Positions 55,465 to 63,865 of a DNA stretch of 64,000 nt are shown one piece after another (position 1 is the stretch's first letter; each line of letters starts with the position of its first letter). Location of the stretch: positions 152,011-216,010 of the forward strand of contig NZ_BMEO01000005.1 of the NCBI RefSeq assembly GCF_014636635.1. Direction: 5' to 3'. The DNA is from Marinicella pacifica. Lineage in GTDB: Bacteria; Pseudomonadota; Gammaproteobacteria; Xanthomonadales; Marinicellaceae. The position numbers and the translations under genes are program-made. The notes beneath the pieces are model-generated. The model was not told the origin of the DNA. It ran no database searches and saw nothing but the letters and a program-made list of their open reading frames with translations.

Positions 55465-56283
55465 TTGAACACCATAGCGCAGTGGCTGGCTTCGGAACAT
55501 CGGGGTATTCCCCTGGCTGTGCGCCGACAACTGCTGACCCATGTTTTAGAACAATCTACCGCGTGGCTATATGCCCACGATGACCTCTTCTTAACGTCAC
55601 AACAAACCCAACAGCTCAACCAATACCTAAAACATTATTCAGCCGGCAAACCACTGGCCTATATCACCGGCGAACAAGCGTTTTGGGATGTGCAGCTAAA
55701 GGTCAACGAACACACCTTAATTCCGCGTCCGGATACGGAATTAATCATTGAAACTGTGCTTGAATTACCGATAAAACCCAAACAAATACTGGATTTAGGC
55801 ACCGGCTCCGGTGCTTTGGCCATTGTTCTGGCACGGTTATTTCCAGACAGTGCGGTAACGGCCACCGACATCAGTCCAGAAGCGCTTAAAGTGGCCCGGA
55901 AAAATGCCCAAATATACCGCTTAAACCGCATTCAGTTTATTCAAAGCCACTGGTTTTCAAAGATAACGACCCATGATTTTGATTTAATTGTCAGCAACCC
56001 GCCTTACATCGAACCCGGTGATCTGCATTTGGAAGACTTAAACCATGAACCGATCAACGCACTGGTGGCCGAGCAAAGAGGTTTGGCCGATTTAAAGATC
56101 ATCATAGAACAGGCTGCTGACTATTTACAGGCCGACGGTTTACTTGTGGTAGAACACGGATACAACCAGCAACAGGCGGTGTTTGAGCTCTTTACAGAAA
56201 ATAAATACCGGCAGGTTCAATCTCTATTCGATATTGAACAACGGCCGAGAGCAACTCTGGGTTACAAAAATCGGTTCTGTTAA
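55465..56283 (+). CDS. prmC: peptide chain release factor N5-glutamine methyltransferase
   Basis: A 272-residue S-adenosylmethionine enzyme that methylates the GGQ glutamine of release factors RF1 and RF2. The N-terminal helical domain ends in YITGEQAFWDVQLKVNEHTL and IPRPDTELIIE, then the SAM site ILDLGTGSGALAIVLA, TDISPEALKVA and the catalytic NPPY in DLIVSNPPYIEPGD. The start codon is TTG at 55465 with a weak AGG, giving the normal family length. It is usually next to prfA, but no release-factor gene is in this window. Confidence 0.93.
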   Translation: MNTIAQWLASEHRGIPLAVRRQLLTHVLEQSTAWLYAHDDLFLTSQQTQQLNQYLKHYSAGKPLAYITGEQAFWDVQLKVNEHTLIPRPDTELIIETVLELPIKPKQILDLGTGSGALAIVLARLFPDSAVTATDISPEALKVARKNAQIYRLNRIQFIQSHWFSKITTHDFDLIVSNPPYIEPGDLHLEDLNHEPINALVAEQRGLADLKIIIEQAADYLQADGLLVVEHGYNQQQAVFELFTENKYRQVQSLFDIEQRPRATLGYKNRFC

Positions 56284-56342
56284 ATCATGTTAACCGCTGC
56301 CGGTCCATCGTATAATCATGGTTTATTTTTTTGGGATTAATT

Positions 56343-56777
56343 ATGATTCAACGCATGATGTTAATTGGCATGGTGGCGCTGTTAACAGCCTGTGGTCCGC
56401 CCCGACTGGAAAAACCCAACACCAATTTACACACCCTCATCGAAATCACCTCCTTAGACATCGGCAAAAAACGCATGGACATACGCTTGTCACACCGGCA
56501 AGCCTCATCGCGCGCAGCCTCCAGTCTTGAATGCCGGCTTAAAATTGATCAAAAGCCCTATCATAACCTGCCCAGCTTGCAAGTCCCGGCTTTAACCGCA
56601 TATGCCCGTGAAAGACTAAGCTGGATTTTAGCGGATGATTTCTCAGTTTCGGGGAAGGAACGCCTTGAGTATGCGCTCGATTGCTCACTTCAATCCGAAC
56701 AAGATCGAACAGAATATTTTAAAAACCACGGAAGTTTATACCGATTAGGTCGACAGGAACCTCCCATTTATCGCTAA
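56343..56777 (+). CDS. small lipoprotein of unknown function
   Basis: A 144-residue protein. From ATG 56343 (MIQRMMLIGMVALLTAC) it has a compact signal with lipobox LTAC (Cys17) followed by GPPRLEKPN. The mature part includes a LDIGKKRMDIRLSHRQ segment, then beta-strand-like stretches and two Cys (LECRLK, ALDCSL) that may form a disulfide. No family recognised. It lies 59 bases after prmC and may be co-transcribed with it. An alternative TTG start at 56331 adds four residues. Confidence 0.75.
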   Translation: MIQRMMLIGMVALLTACGPPRLEKPNTNLHTLIEITSLDIGKKRMDIRLSHRQASSRAASSLECRLKIDQKPYHNLPSLQVPALTAYARERLSWILADDFSVSGKERLEYALDCSLQSEQDRTEYFKNHGSLYRLGRQEPPIYR

Positions 56778-56818
56778 CCGTCTGAAACATGACTTATGGG
56801 CTATTTGCATTTGTTATG

Positions 56819-56840
56819 GTGTTATAGTAAACTACAACAC
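56819..56840. promoter_or_regulatory. YtrA-type operator overlapping the ABC operon promoter
   Basis: GTGTTATAGT (56819-56828) and ACTACAACAC (56831-56840), separated by AA, form a 22-bp palindrome with 9 of 10 pairs matching. YtrA-subfamily GntR repressors bind such GTxTA...TAxAC sites. TATTAT (56841-56846) just downstream is a likely -10, so binding would block the promoter. The regulator itself is encoded at 57067. Confidence 0.65.
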
Positions 56841-56861
56841 TATTATACACACACAGGTTTT

Positions 56862-57062
56862 ATGATGACTGATCTCAAACAAAATCTATTGGCCACTGCA
56901 CTGCTATTAACCGCCTTAACCATGAGTTTAATGATTGGCTATTGGTTAAATTTCAGCCCGATGCCAGCCGCTGAAGCTGAAATCAGCCAGCAGGTCGCGC
57001 CGCTTCAAAAACTCAATAAATTAAATCACAGCTTTATTTTGCTGTTGCCGGCCATCAGGTAA
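56862..57062 (+). CDS. small single-pass membrane protein in the YtrA operon
   Basis: A 66-residue protein from ATG 56862 (MMTDLKQNLLAT). It has one transmembrane helix (about residues 9-30, LLATALLLTALTMSLMIGY) and a short Pro/Ala/Glu-rich tail ending HSFILLLPAIR, which is hydrophobic. A longer frame to 56796 would cross the operator and promoter and is rejected. It is the first gene of the operon, 4 bases before the GntR gene. The function is unknown; it might be an accessory subunit. Confidence 0.6.
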   Translation: MMTDLKQNLLATALLLTALTMSLMIGYWLNFSPMPAAEAEISQQVAPLQKLNKLNHSFILLLPAIR

Positions 57063-57066
57063 ACCC

Positions 57067-57438
57067 ATGTCACATAACTGGAATGACAGCCAACCCATTT
57101 ATTTACAATTGGCTGATCAGATTAAAGACATGATTTTAAATGGCGATGTGGCGGCCGGCGACGCACTCCCTTCGGTGCGACAATTGGCGATGGATTATCA
57201 GGTCAACCCCATCACCGTATCAAAATCCTACCAAATTCTTGTGGATGATAATCTGGTGAGCAAAAAACGCGGCCTTGGTATGTTTGTCAGTGACCAGGCT
57301 CAGGTTATTTTACAGCAGCAGCAACGCCAGGATTTTATACAAAAACAATGGCCCCATGTTCTGCAAAAAATCGAACAACTCAACATCGACACCGATGCAT
57401 TAATTAAATCCTTAGAAAAAACCGGGAGACAATCATGA
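57067..57438 (+). CDS. GntR-family regulator, YtrA subfamily
   Basis: A 123-residue repressor. The N-terminal winged helix is typical: PIYLQLADQIKDMILNG, GDALPSVRQLAMDYQVNP, ITVSKSYQILVDDNLVSKKR. The short C-terminal segment (about 45 residues) is a dimerising helix pair characteristic of YtrA rather than a ligand-binding domain. It should bind the palindrome at 56819-56840 and control this ABC operon. Its stop overlaps the ATPase start (57435) by 4 bases. Confidence 0.93.
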   Translation: MSHNWNDSQPIYLQLADQIKDMILNGDVAAGDALPSVRQLAMDYQVNPITVSKSYQILVDDNLVSKKRGLGMFVSDQAQVILQQQQRQDFIQKQWPHVLQKIEQLNIDTDALIKSLEKTGRQS

Positions 57439-58292
57439 GCGCTTTACTGAAAGCCCATCACTTAAATAAAAATTATGGTCAGTTCCAGGCCTTAAAAGAC
57501 ATCAACATTGAGATTGAACGGGGAAAAGTGGTCGGTTTAATCGGCCCCAACGGTGCCGGAAAAACCACCTTCCTTAAAGCGGTTCTTGGTTTAGCACCCT
57601 GTGACGGTGATTTATCGGTTTTGGGCATTGATCCATTTAAAAAACGCGCCGAATTGATGAAAGACATTTGCTTTATCGCTGACGTGGCGGTACTGCCTAA
57701 ATGGATTCAGGTCAGACAATTACTTGACTACACCGAGCAGGTTCATCCCAATTTTAACCGCCGCAAAGCAGAAACATTCATCGCCAAAACCAAGGTCAAA
57801 CCCAGCCATAAAGTGAAACAACTTTCCAAAGGGATGGTGGCACAATTACATTTGGCGATTGTGATGTCGATTGACGCCCAGTTACTGGTTCTTGATGAGC
57901 CCACCCTGGGTTTGGATATCCTGTTTCGCAAAGAATTTTATGACAACCTCATCAACGATTACTTTACCCATGAGCGCACCATTATTATCACCACCCACCA
58001 GGTGGAAGAAATTGAACATATCCTCACCGATGTGGTGTTTATCAAGGACGGTGAAATTGTCTTAAACAGTGATATGGACAGCCTTACGCGTGACTATTTT
58101 GAAGTGATGGTGCACCAAAATGATTATGATAAAGCCATGGCGTTAAAACCGCTGACGGTTAAAAAGGTTTTTAACCGCTACATCATGTTATTTAAAGCCG
58201 CTTCACGCGATCAGGTGGAAATACTGGGGGAAGTGCAAAGACCTTCGGTATCAGATTTATTTGTTGCCATCATGAAGGAGGACGCATCATGA
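57435..58292 (+). CDS. ABC transporter ATP-binding protein, YtrB-like
   Basis: A 285-residue ATPase. Walker A GLIGPNGAGKTTF (about residues 35-47), signature region VKQLSKGMVAQLHLA with LSKGM in place of LSGGQ, Walker B LLVLDEPTLGLD and the H-loop IITTHQVEEIE. The LSKGM variant is usual in YtrB/EcsA-like exporters. A ~70-residue C-terminal extension follows. It pairs with the permease gene overlapping by 4 bases. In Bacillus such operons respond to cell-wall antibiotics; the substrate here is unknown. Confidence 0.93.
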   Translation: MSALLKAHHLNKNYGQFQALKDINIEIERGKVVGLIGPNGAGKTTFLKAVLGLAPCDGDLSVLGIDPFKKRAELMKDICFIADVAVLPKWIQVRQLLDYTEQVHPNFNRRKAETFIAKTKVKPSHKVKQLSKGMVAQLHLAIVMSIDAQLLVLDEPTLGLDILFRKEFYDNLINDYFTHERTIIITTHQVEEIEHILTDVVFIKDGEIVLNSDMDSLTRDYFEVMVHQNDYDKAMALKPLTVKKVFNRYIMLFKAASRDQVEILGEVQRPSVSDLFVAIMKEDAS

Positions 58293-59254
58293 AAAACCGC
58301 ATAAAAACGTTTTCGGCTTTACTGAAGTTAGAATTCCGAGAACACAAAGGTTCTTTTTTCAAAACCCCAATAATCATCGGCATCGTTCTGGTGGTTATGG
58401 CTCTGCTGAGCTACTTCACCACGGATCGCTTTGTATTGGATGTCAGCGGCGGAGATAATTTACAGCTGGCCATCGGTTCGCTACAACATATCGGTGACGA
58501 TAAACTAAATTTTGCCTTAGATGTGTTTATGCTGATAACCGGTTCTTTGTACCATTTTATTTTGTTTGTCGTGGTGTTCTTTTTTCTTTTGGGCAGCCTT
58601 TATGACGATCGCAAAGACGGCAGTATATTATTTTACAAATCTCTGCCGGTTTCAGACACCCAGACTGTTTTATCCAAACTCATCACTGCGACGGTGGTGG
58701 CACCTGCTTGTTTCGTGTTTGGACTCATGATCAGCCATTTGATGATGTTTGTGGTGATCAGTTTGATTTTACTGCTCAATGGTCTTAATCCATTTTCACT
58801 GTTATGGCTTAATGTGTCCTTTATTGAAAACTGGGGGGCTTTTATCATTGGCTGTCTGGTGCAATCATTATGGGCTTTACCCTTATATGGCTGGTTAATG
58901 TTCGCTTCCTCAGTGGCTAAACGACGGCCGTTTCTACTGGCAGTTTTTGCCCCCCTGATGGCCGGTTTTGTGTGGTATTGGTACAACGCTCTGGTGAACC
59001 TGAATTTATTTAAATTTGGTTTTTTTCAAACCATCGGACTGTTATTTGCTAAAGCCACCACTCCATTTTCCACCGGTCTTGGACACAAAGATTTCGAAAA
59101 AATGGATTTTGACCCCACCGCCCAGACCAGTGGTGAAGTGATTTACAGCATGCTCAATGGCTTAATGCAAATTGAACTGTTATACGGCCTTTTATTTGCC
59201 GCTGTCACGGTGACTTTGGCGGTTTATATCCGACGTTATCGAAACACCATTTAA
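58289..59254 (+). CDS. ABC-2 type permease
   Basis: A 321-residue membrane protein with about six helices (for example IIIGIVLVVMALLSY, FILFVVVFFFLLGSLY, MMFVVISLILLLNGL). The DDRKDGSILFYKSLPVSDTQ segment after the second helix is a common ABC-2 permease pattern (coupling region). It forms the transporter with the preceding ATPase. A terminator at 59312 ends the operon. Confidence 0.9.
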   Translation: MKNRIKTFSALLKLEFREHKGSFFKTPIIIGIVLVVMALLSYFTTDRFVLDVSGGDNLQLAIGSLQHIGDDKLNFALDVFMLITGSLYHFILFVVVFFFLLGSLYDDRKDGSILFYKSLPVSDTQTVLSKLITATVVAPACFVFGLMISHLMMFVVISLILLLNGLNPFSLLWLNVSFIENWGAFIIGCLVQSLWALPLYGWLMFASSVAKRRPFLLAVFAPLMAGFVWYWYNALVNLNLFKFGFFQTIGLLFAKATTPFSTGLGHKDFEKMDFDPTAQTSGEVIYSMLNGLMQIELLYGLLFAAVTVTLAVYIRRYRNTI

Positions 59255-59311
59255 AGATCATGACGACTTCTTATTAAGGGGTCGCTTTGCTACAATATTG
59301 AGATTCATTAT

Positions 59312-59335
59312 ACGGCCTCTATGAGGCCGTTTTTT
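59312..59335 (+). terminator. rho-independent terminator
   Basis: ACGGCCTC (59312-59319) and GAGGCCGT (59323-59330) form a perfect 8-bp stem, loop TAT, then five T. It ends the YtrA/ABC operon only 10 bases before the next ATG. A TACAAT at 59291-59296 upstream could be a -10, in which case the hairpin lies within the next gene's leader. Confidence 0.8.
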
Positions 59336-59345
59336 AATAGCGCTT

Positions 59346-60443
59346 ATGCCGGATTATCTGAAACATTTTCAACTGCCTTCACCCTTCACTTTTTACCGTG
59401 GCGGGAGATTGTTTGGTGCCCGTTTGCAATATGAAACCTGGGGAACATTGAATCCTCAAGCCGATAATGCCATTTTAATTTTGACCGGCCTGTCCCCTGA
59501 TTCCCATGTTTGTCGTCACCACCGTGATGACGAACCTGGCTGGTGGGAGTATATGGTGGGCCCCGGTAAAGCCATCGATTCCAACCATTTTTATGTGATA
59601 TGTGCCAGTTCATTAGGCAGTTGCAAGGGTTCCACCGGGCCGGCTTCCATTAATCCTGCCAATAACCGTGCCTATCGCTTTGATTTTCCGGATTTATGTT
59701 TACAGGACATTGCCCACAGCAACCTTTTGTTGTGTCAGCACCTGGGTGTTGAACGTCTGCATGCCCTGATCGGGCCTTCCATGGGCGGTATGACCGGTAT
59801 TGCTTTGCTTCAACAGCAACCCAATATCACCCGCCATTGGTTGCAAATTGCTGCGGGGCTTGCGTCACCACCTTTCAGTACCGCGATTCGCTCCTTACAG
59901 CGTGAAGCCATCATTAATGATAATAATTTTAACCGGGGATTTTATTCCCGCGAAGACTGGCCGGTTGACGGCATGAAATTTGCCCGTAAAATCGGCATGT
60001 TATCTTACCGTTCTGCTGAAGAATGGAATGAGCGCTTTCCACGCTCTTTAAAAAAAGTCCCGGAACACCCCTTTGGCATCGAGTTTCCGGTGGAAAGCTA
60101 TTTAGAGCACCATGCCAACCGTTTTATTCACCAATTTGACCCGATCTGTTATCTTTATTTGTCCCGTGCCATGGATTGGTTTGACGGTTATCAGTACAAA
60201 GCCCGGCGTATCTTTGATAACCCTTTGTCTGATGTCGAACTCGAGTCAGCCTTGATTATGGGTACCCAAACTGATTTGTTGTTTCCCACCCAGTTGCAAC
60301 AGGACGTGTCTGATTGTTTAAATCAAGCAGGCGTGAAAACTGATTTGTTTATCACTGATTCCATTCAGGGACATGATGCCTTTTTGGTGGATGAAGTTTG
60401 TTTTTCTCAAGCCGTTAAACATTATTTATTGTCCACTGTGTGA
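59346..60443 (+). CDS. metX: MetX-family O-acyltransferase (homoserine or serine)
   Basis: A 365-residue alpha/beta-hydrolase-fold acyltransferase. Family motifs: LTGLSPDSHVCR, GWWEYMVGPGKAIDSNHF, SCKGSTGPASINP, nucleophile elbow GPSMGGM (Ser145), acid Asp310 in MGTQTDLLFP and His343 in QGHDAFLVD. It activates the hydroxyl of homoserine (methionine pathway) or serine (cysteine pathway) with acetyl- or succinyl-CoA. In Xanthomonas-like bacteria some family members are serine succinyltransferases, so the substrate is left open; metX is used as the family symbol. A terminator hairpin lies just before its start. Confidence 0.88.
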   Translation: MPDYLKHFQLPSPFTFYRGGRLFGARLQYETWGTLNPQADNAILILTGLSPDSHVCRHHRDDEPGWWEYMVGPGKAIDSNHFYVICASSLGSCKGSTGPASINPANNRAYRFDFPDLCLQDIAHSNLLLCQHLGVERLHALIGPSMGGMTGIALLQQQPNITRHWLQIAAGLASPPFSTAIRSLQREAIINDNNFNRGFYSREDWPVDGMKFARKIGMLSYRSAEEWNERFPRSLKKVPEHPFGIEFPVESYLEHHANRFIHQFDPICYLYLSRAMDWFDGYQYKARRIFDNPLSDVELESALIMGTQTDLLFPTQLQQDVSDCLNQAGVKTDLFITDSIQGHDAFLVDEVCFSQAVKHYLLSTV

Positions 60444-60997
60444 AGAACTTGCATAACCTGCTCATCCAAACCTTTCACCATATCAGCAGTTATATCAACG
60501 CATTGTTCAATACAACGTTCGATACTGATTGTATCCTTCTGATTGGGACGTCCCAGAACCCAGGGGGTTACTTTTGATTTATCACCAGGGTGACCAATAC
60601 CGATGCGTAAACGCTTAAAATCAGGACCCAAACCGGGAATTATGTCGCGCAAACCATTGTGACCGCCATGACCGCCACCGCGCTTAAATTTTGCAGTGCC
60701 CGGCGGGATATCCAATTCATCATAAGCCACCAGAACCTGCTGCGCGGTGATTCTGTAAAATTGCGTAAAAGGCAAAACACTCTGTCCCGAACGGTTTACA
60801 TAGGTTTGGGGTTTAACCAGCCATAACTTTTCACCAAAATAATCTGTTTGAGCCACTTCGGCATTAAACTTTTTTTCGCTTTTAAATTGAATGCCCACAT
60901 AATCAGCCAGGGCATCAAGATACCAAAATCCGGCATTATGGCGGGTGTGTTTATATTCCTGGCCGGGATTGCCCAGACCAAATATTACGGCAATCAT
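60422..60997 (-). CDS. pth: peptidyl-tRNA hydrolase
   Basis: A 191-residue enzyme that frees tRNA from prematurely released peptidyl-tRNA. From ATG 60997 it reads MIAVIFGLGNPGQEYKHTRH with catalytic His20 in place, which is why this start is preferred over one at 61021. Further motifs: KPQTYVNRSGQS, YDELDIPPGTAKFKRGGGHG, GHNGLRDIIPGLG and RIGIGHPGDKSKVTPWVLG. Its end overlaps the metX-family gene by 22 bases (convergent). The terminator 61012-61047 lies between rplY and pth. Confidence 0.97.
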   Translation of the reverse strand: MIAVIFGLGNPGQEYKHTRHNAGFWYLDALADYVGIQFKSEKKFNAEVAQTDYFGEKLWLVKPQTYVNRSGQSVLPFTQFYRITAQQVLVAYDELDIPPGTAKFKRGGGHGGHNGLRDIIPGLGPDFKRLRIGIGHPGDKSKVTPWVLGRPNQKDTISIERCIEQCVDITADMVKGLDEQVMQVLHTVDNK

Positions 60998-61011
60998 AGG
61001 TATATTCCATA

Positions 61012-61047
61012 AAAAAACCACGGCATGTCATCGACAGCCGTGGTTTT
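61012..61047 (-). terminator. intrinsic terminator between rplY and pth
   Basis: AAAACCACGGC (61014-61024) pairs with GCCGTGGTTTT (61037-61047). On the minus strand the stem is followed by a U tract. It ends rplY transcription about 20 bases past its stop, close to the pth start, so pth depends on readthrough or its own promoter. Confidence 0.75.
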
Positions 61048-61067
61048 ATCTGTGTCATTAAATCAGA

Positions 61068-61763
61068 TTATTCGCTGTCTTTTTCTTCATCAGAATCAGC
61101 ATCTTCACCGGACTCGTCTTCATCAACAGTCGGTACATCCACATCAGGCTCTTCAACATCTTCATCATCCGAAGTGTCCATAACGGTGGCGGTATTAACA
61201 ATCACTTCATCATAGTCTTCATCTTCAGTTCGCACAAACGCCATGGCCTTAACACCTTCAGGCATCTTAATGTCACTGAGCATGACCGAATCTCCCACCT
61301 CAAATTCAGCCAGATCAATGTCAAAACTCTCGGGCAAATCTTTAGGTAAACAAGTGATTTCAATTTCATGCATTTGATAATCAATCACGATACCCGCCAC
61401 TTTACCGGCAGGACATTTATCGGCATTCAAGAAGTGAATTGGAATGTTCATCACCAATTCTTGATTATCATCCACCCGCATAAAATCCATGTGCATTACC
61501 ACCGGTTTAGCCGGGTGTCGTTGCATGTCTTTTAAAACCACTTTTTGTTTGGCGCCACCATCGGCAGAAAACTCAATGATGCTTGAGAAGAAACCTTCGT
61601 CTTCAATCAAACGCAACACTTTATTGTGATTCAGGGTTAAATTTCTGGGATCCCGCCCGGCGCCGTATAGCACCACCGGCACGCGTCCTTCACGACGTAA
61701 GCGGCGGCTCGCACCTTTCCCCACGTCGTCACGGAGTTTTGCATCTACTTTATAAATAGCCAT
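61068..61763 (-). CDS. rplY: 50S ribosomal protein L25/CTC
   Basis: A 231-residue 5S-rRNA-binding ribosomal protein of the long CTC type. N-terminal L25 domain: YKVDAKLRDDVGKGASRRLR and GRVPVVLYGAGRDPRNL; then the beta-rich CTC domain (FLNADKCPAGKVAGIVIDYQ, MPEGVKAMAF). The last ~40 residues are a Glu/Asp tail (DDEDVEEPDVDVPTVDEDES), common in CTC proteins. It lies between pth and prs in the usual gammaproteobacterial order. Confidence 0.96.
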   Translation of the reverse strand: MAIYKVDAKLRDDVGKGASRRLRREGRVPVVLYGAGRDPRNLTLNHNKVLRLIEDEGFFSSIIEFSADGGAKQKVVLKDMQRHPAKPVVMHMDFMRVDDNQELVMNIPIHFLNADKCPAGKVAGIVIDYQMHEIEITCLPKDLPESFDIDLAEFEVGDSVMLSDIKMPEGVKAMAFVRTEDEDYDEVIVNTATVMDTSDDEDVEEPDVDVPTVDEDESGEDADSDEEKDSE

Positions 61764-61824
61764 AATTATTTCCTACTTTTAATGTTAGACCCTTGCGACC
61801 AGAGTCTTAATTCAATCGATATTT

Positions 61825-62778
61825 TTAATCGATGTACATGGAGCTAACAGACTCTCTGTTAGCAATACGCCGTATCGTTTCACCGAGCATTTCGGCCACC
61901 GATAACTGACGAATTTTTTTACAATTCAGCGCTTCTTCACGAAGTGGTATGGTGTCTGTCACCACCAATTCATTGATGTCTGAATTTTGTATGTTTTCAA
62001 TGGCATTGCCGGATAACACCGGATGCACACAATAGGCATTCACTTCCCTGGCGCCCCATTCCATTAATGCGGTTGAAGCGGCGCATAAAGTCCCCGCCGT
62101 ATCAATCATATCATCTACCAGGATGCATATTTTGCCCTTCACATCACCGATGATGTTCATCACTTTCGCCATATTGGGTTTGGGTCGGCGTTTGTCAATA
62201 ATGGCCAGCTCACAGCCCAATCGCTTGGCGATCGCCCGGGCTCTGACCACACCGCCGATATCCGGTGACACAATCGTGACTTCCTCACTGTCATACTTTT
62301 GCCACATATCGGCCAAAGTCAGAGGCGAAGCATAGACATTATCCACGGGAATATCAAAAAAACCCTGAATTTGATCGGCATGTAAATCAACGGTTAACAC
62401 CCGGTCAATACCCACTGCAGCAATCATTTTTGCAGCCACTTTCGCGGTAATCGGCACCCGCGCAGAACGCGGCCGACGATCTTGTCTGGCGTAACCAAAA
62501 TAAGGAATCACCGCGGTCACGGATTTGGCTGAGGCCCGTTTTAAAGCATCCACCATCACCAGCAATTCCATAAAATTGTCCGCTGTGGGGCGGCAGGTGG
62601 GCTGAATCAGAAAAATATCCTGACCCCGGACGTTGTCCCGAATCTCAACAGAAACTTCACCGTCACTAAAACGACCAACGTTGGCACGCCCCAGGGGCAC
62701 ACCCAGATTGTTGGCAATTTTTTTGCCCAATTCAGGATTAGCGTTACCGCAAAATAACCTGATTCCACGATCGAACAT
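61825..62778 (-). CDS. prs: ribose-phosphate pyrophosphokinase
   Basis: A 317-residue enzyme making PRPP from ribose-5-phosphate and ATP. Motifs: [41 protein letters not shown] site [38 protein letters not shown], and the PRPP loop [16 protein letters not shown]. It provides PRPP for nucleotides, His, Trp and NAD (the nadAB genes are in this window). It follows tRNA-Gln on the same strand, 54 bases away, and may share its promoter. Confidence 0.98.
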   Translation of the reverse strand: MFDRGIRLFCGNANPELGKKIANNLGVPLGRANVGRFSDGEVSVEIRDNVRGQDIFLIQPTCRPTADNFMELLVMVDALKRASAKSVTAVIPYFGYARQDRRPRSARVPITAKVAAKMIAAVGIDRVLTVDLHADQIQGFFDIPVDNVYASPLTLADMWQKYDSEEVTIVSPDIGGVVRARAIAKRLGCELAIIDKRRPKPNMAKVMNIIGDVKGKICILVDDMIDTAGTLCAASTALMEWGAREVNAYCVHPVLSGNAIENIQNSDINELVVTDTIPLREEALNCKKIRQLSVAEMLGETIRRIANRESVSSMYID

Positions 62779-62832
62779 TTCGTTGGCCCCTTAAATGAGT
62801 ATGCCCGCGCATAGCGCAGGCATCACAAAATA

Positions 62833-62908
62833 TGGCTGGGATGGCAGGACTCGAACCTGCGAATGCCAGGATCAAAACCTGGTGCCTTAGCCACTTGGCG
62901 ACATCCCA
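62833..62908 (-). tRNA. tRNA-Gln (anticodon TTG)
   Basis: 76 nt on the minus strand. Acceptor TGGGATG pairs with CATCCCA, followed by G and an encoded CCA. The anticodon stem CCAGG/CCTGG holds loop TTTTGAT, so the anticodon is TTG (reads CAA and CAG). The T arm contains GCAGGTTCGAGTCCTGC. The U1-A72 first pair is a Gln identity feature. It lies between ispE and prs, a common gammaproteobacterial position. Confidence 0.97.
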
Positions 62909-62962
62909 ATTCGCGAGAACTTCTCTCTTTACCAGCTTTGTAATCGCTGTCAAAGGCGGCAT

Positions 62963-62990
62963 ATTATAACCACAATAACAATGATTGCAA
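62963..62990 (-). promoter_or_regulatory. predicted promoter of tRNA-Gln (and prs)
   Basis: On the minus strand TTGCAA (plus positions 62985-62990) and TATAAT (62963-62968) are 16 bases apart. Transcription would begin near 62956, about 48 bases before the tRNA. Confidence 0.6.
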
Positions 62991-63055
62991 AGCTAATTCA
63001 TGCATTTTACCGACAAAATTCATAATTTTAATAAAGTCGGATTTTTTGTTGCCAA

Positions 63056-63865
63056 TTATATTTCAAGCAGACGGTTTCGACAATATTGTGAAACCATTTT
63101 TTGCTGTTTAAGCGCCGTCTGTTTATCGTCAAACAAAGCAAACAACGTGGAACCGGTGCCGGATAATCGTAGTCGCATAGCGGGATAACAACAATCAAAC
63201 AGTTTTTTGATTTCTTTAAATTCTGACAAAACCACCGGCAAACAATCATTAATCCAAAAGTTTGAATCCCGTAATAATCGTTCCGGCAACGGGGTTTGGT
63301 TGCGTTTTAAGCCGGGATGATTGAACACCGTTTCAGTGGCTATCGGCAGCGGTGGAAACAACAACAAAATATAACCCGAAAAAAACCGCATCGGCCTAAT
63401 ATGTTCACCGATACCTGTCACCAGCGCTGACTGTCCTGTCATAAAAAAAGGCACATCAGCGCCTAATTTGAGAGCCAGTGCAGACAACGATGTCGCATCC
63501 AGACGACACTTCCACAGTGTATTCAATGTTTTCAAAGTAGCAGCGGCATTAGAACTGCCACCACCCAGTCCGGCACCGCTGGGTATCTTTTTGTTCACTT
63601 TGATATGAACAACACAAGGCGCTTGAATGAAGGGTTTAAGTAATTCTGCCGCCCGGTAAATAATATTATCAGTCAGCGCAAGGGTTTTAAAACCACATAT
63701 GGTGACAGATGGCTGTTGACTTTTTTCGGTGAAAAATGTCATCTCGTCGCCCCAGGGCAACACTTCAAAGCAGCTTTGCAATGCGTGGTAACCATCGGAA
63801 CGTTGCGCCAAAATCCGCAACATCAGGTTTACTTTGGCCGGTGATAATACCTTCACCACTGCCAT
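63056..63865 (-). CDS. ispE: 4-diphosphocytidyl-2-C-methyl-D-erythritol kinase
   Basis: A 269-residue GHMP kinase of the MEP isoprenoid pathway. From ATG 63865 it begins MAVVKVLSPAKVNLMLRILA, the family start; a longer frame to 63928 begins at a TTG inside lolB and is disfavoured. Motifs: SDGYHALQSCFEVLPWGDEM, IPSGAGLGGGSSNAAATL (ATP loop), LGADVPFFMTGQSALVTGIG, and C-terminal RLSGTGSTLFALF. The start overlaps the lolB stop by 13 bases, as in many gammaproteobacteria. Confidence 0.95.
   Translation of the reverse strand: MAVVKVLSPAKVNLMLRILAQRSDGYHALQSCFEVLPWGDEMTFFTEKSQQPSVTICGFKTLALTDNIIYRAAELLKPFIQAPCVVHIKVNKKIPSGAGLGGGSSNAAATLKTLNTLWKCRLDATSLSALALKLGADVPFFMTGQSALVTGIGEHIRPMRFFSGYILLLFPPLPIATETVFNHPGLKRNQTPLPERLLRDSNFWINDCLPVVLSEFKEIKKLFDCCYPAMRLRLSGTGSTLFALFDDKQTALKQQKMVSQYCRNRLLEI

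Noticed and set aside
59291-59345. Riboswitch before the metX-family gene
   Set aside because: From the possible -10 at 59291 to the terminator leaves only about 33 bases of leader, too short for a SAM-type aptamer.
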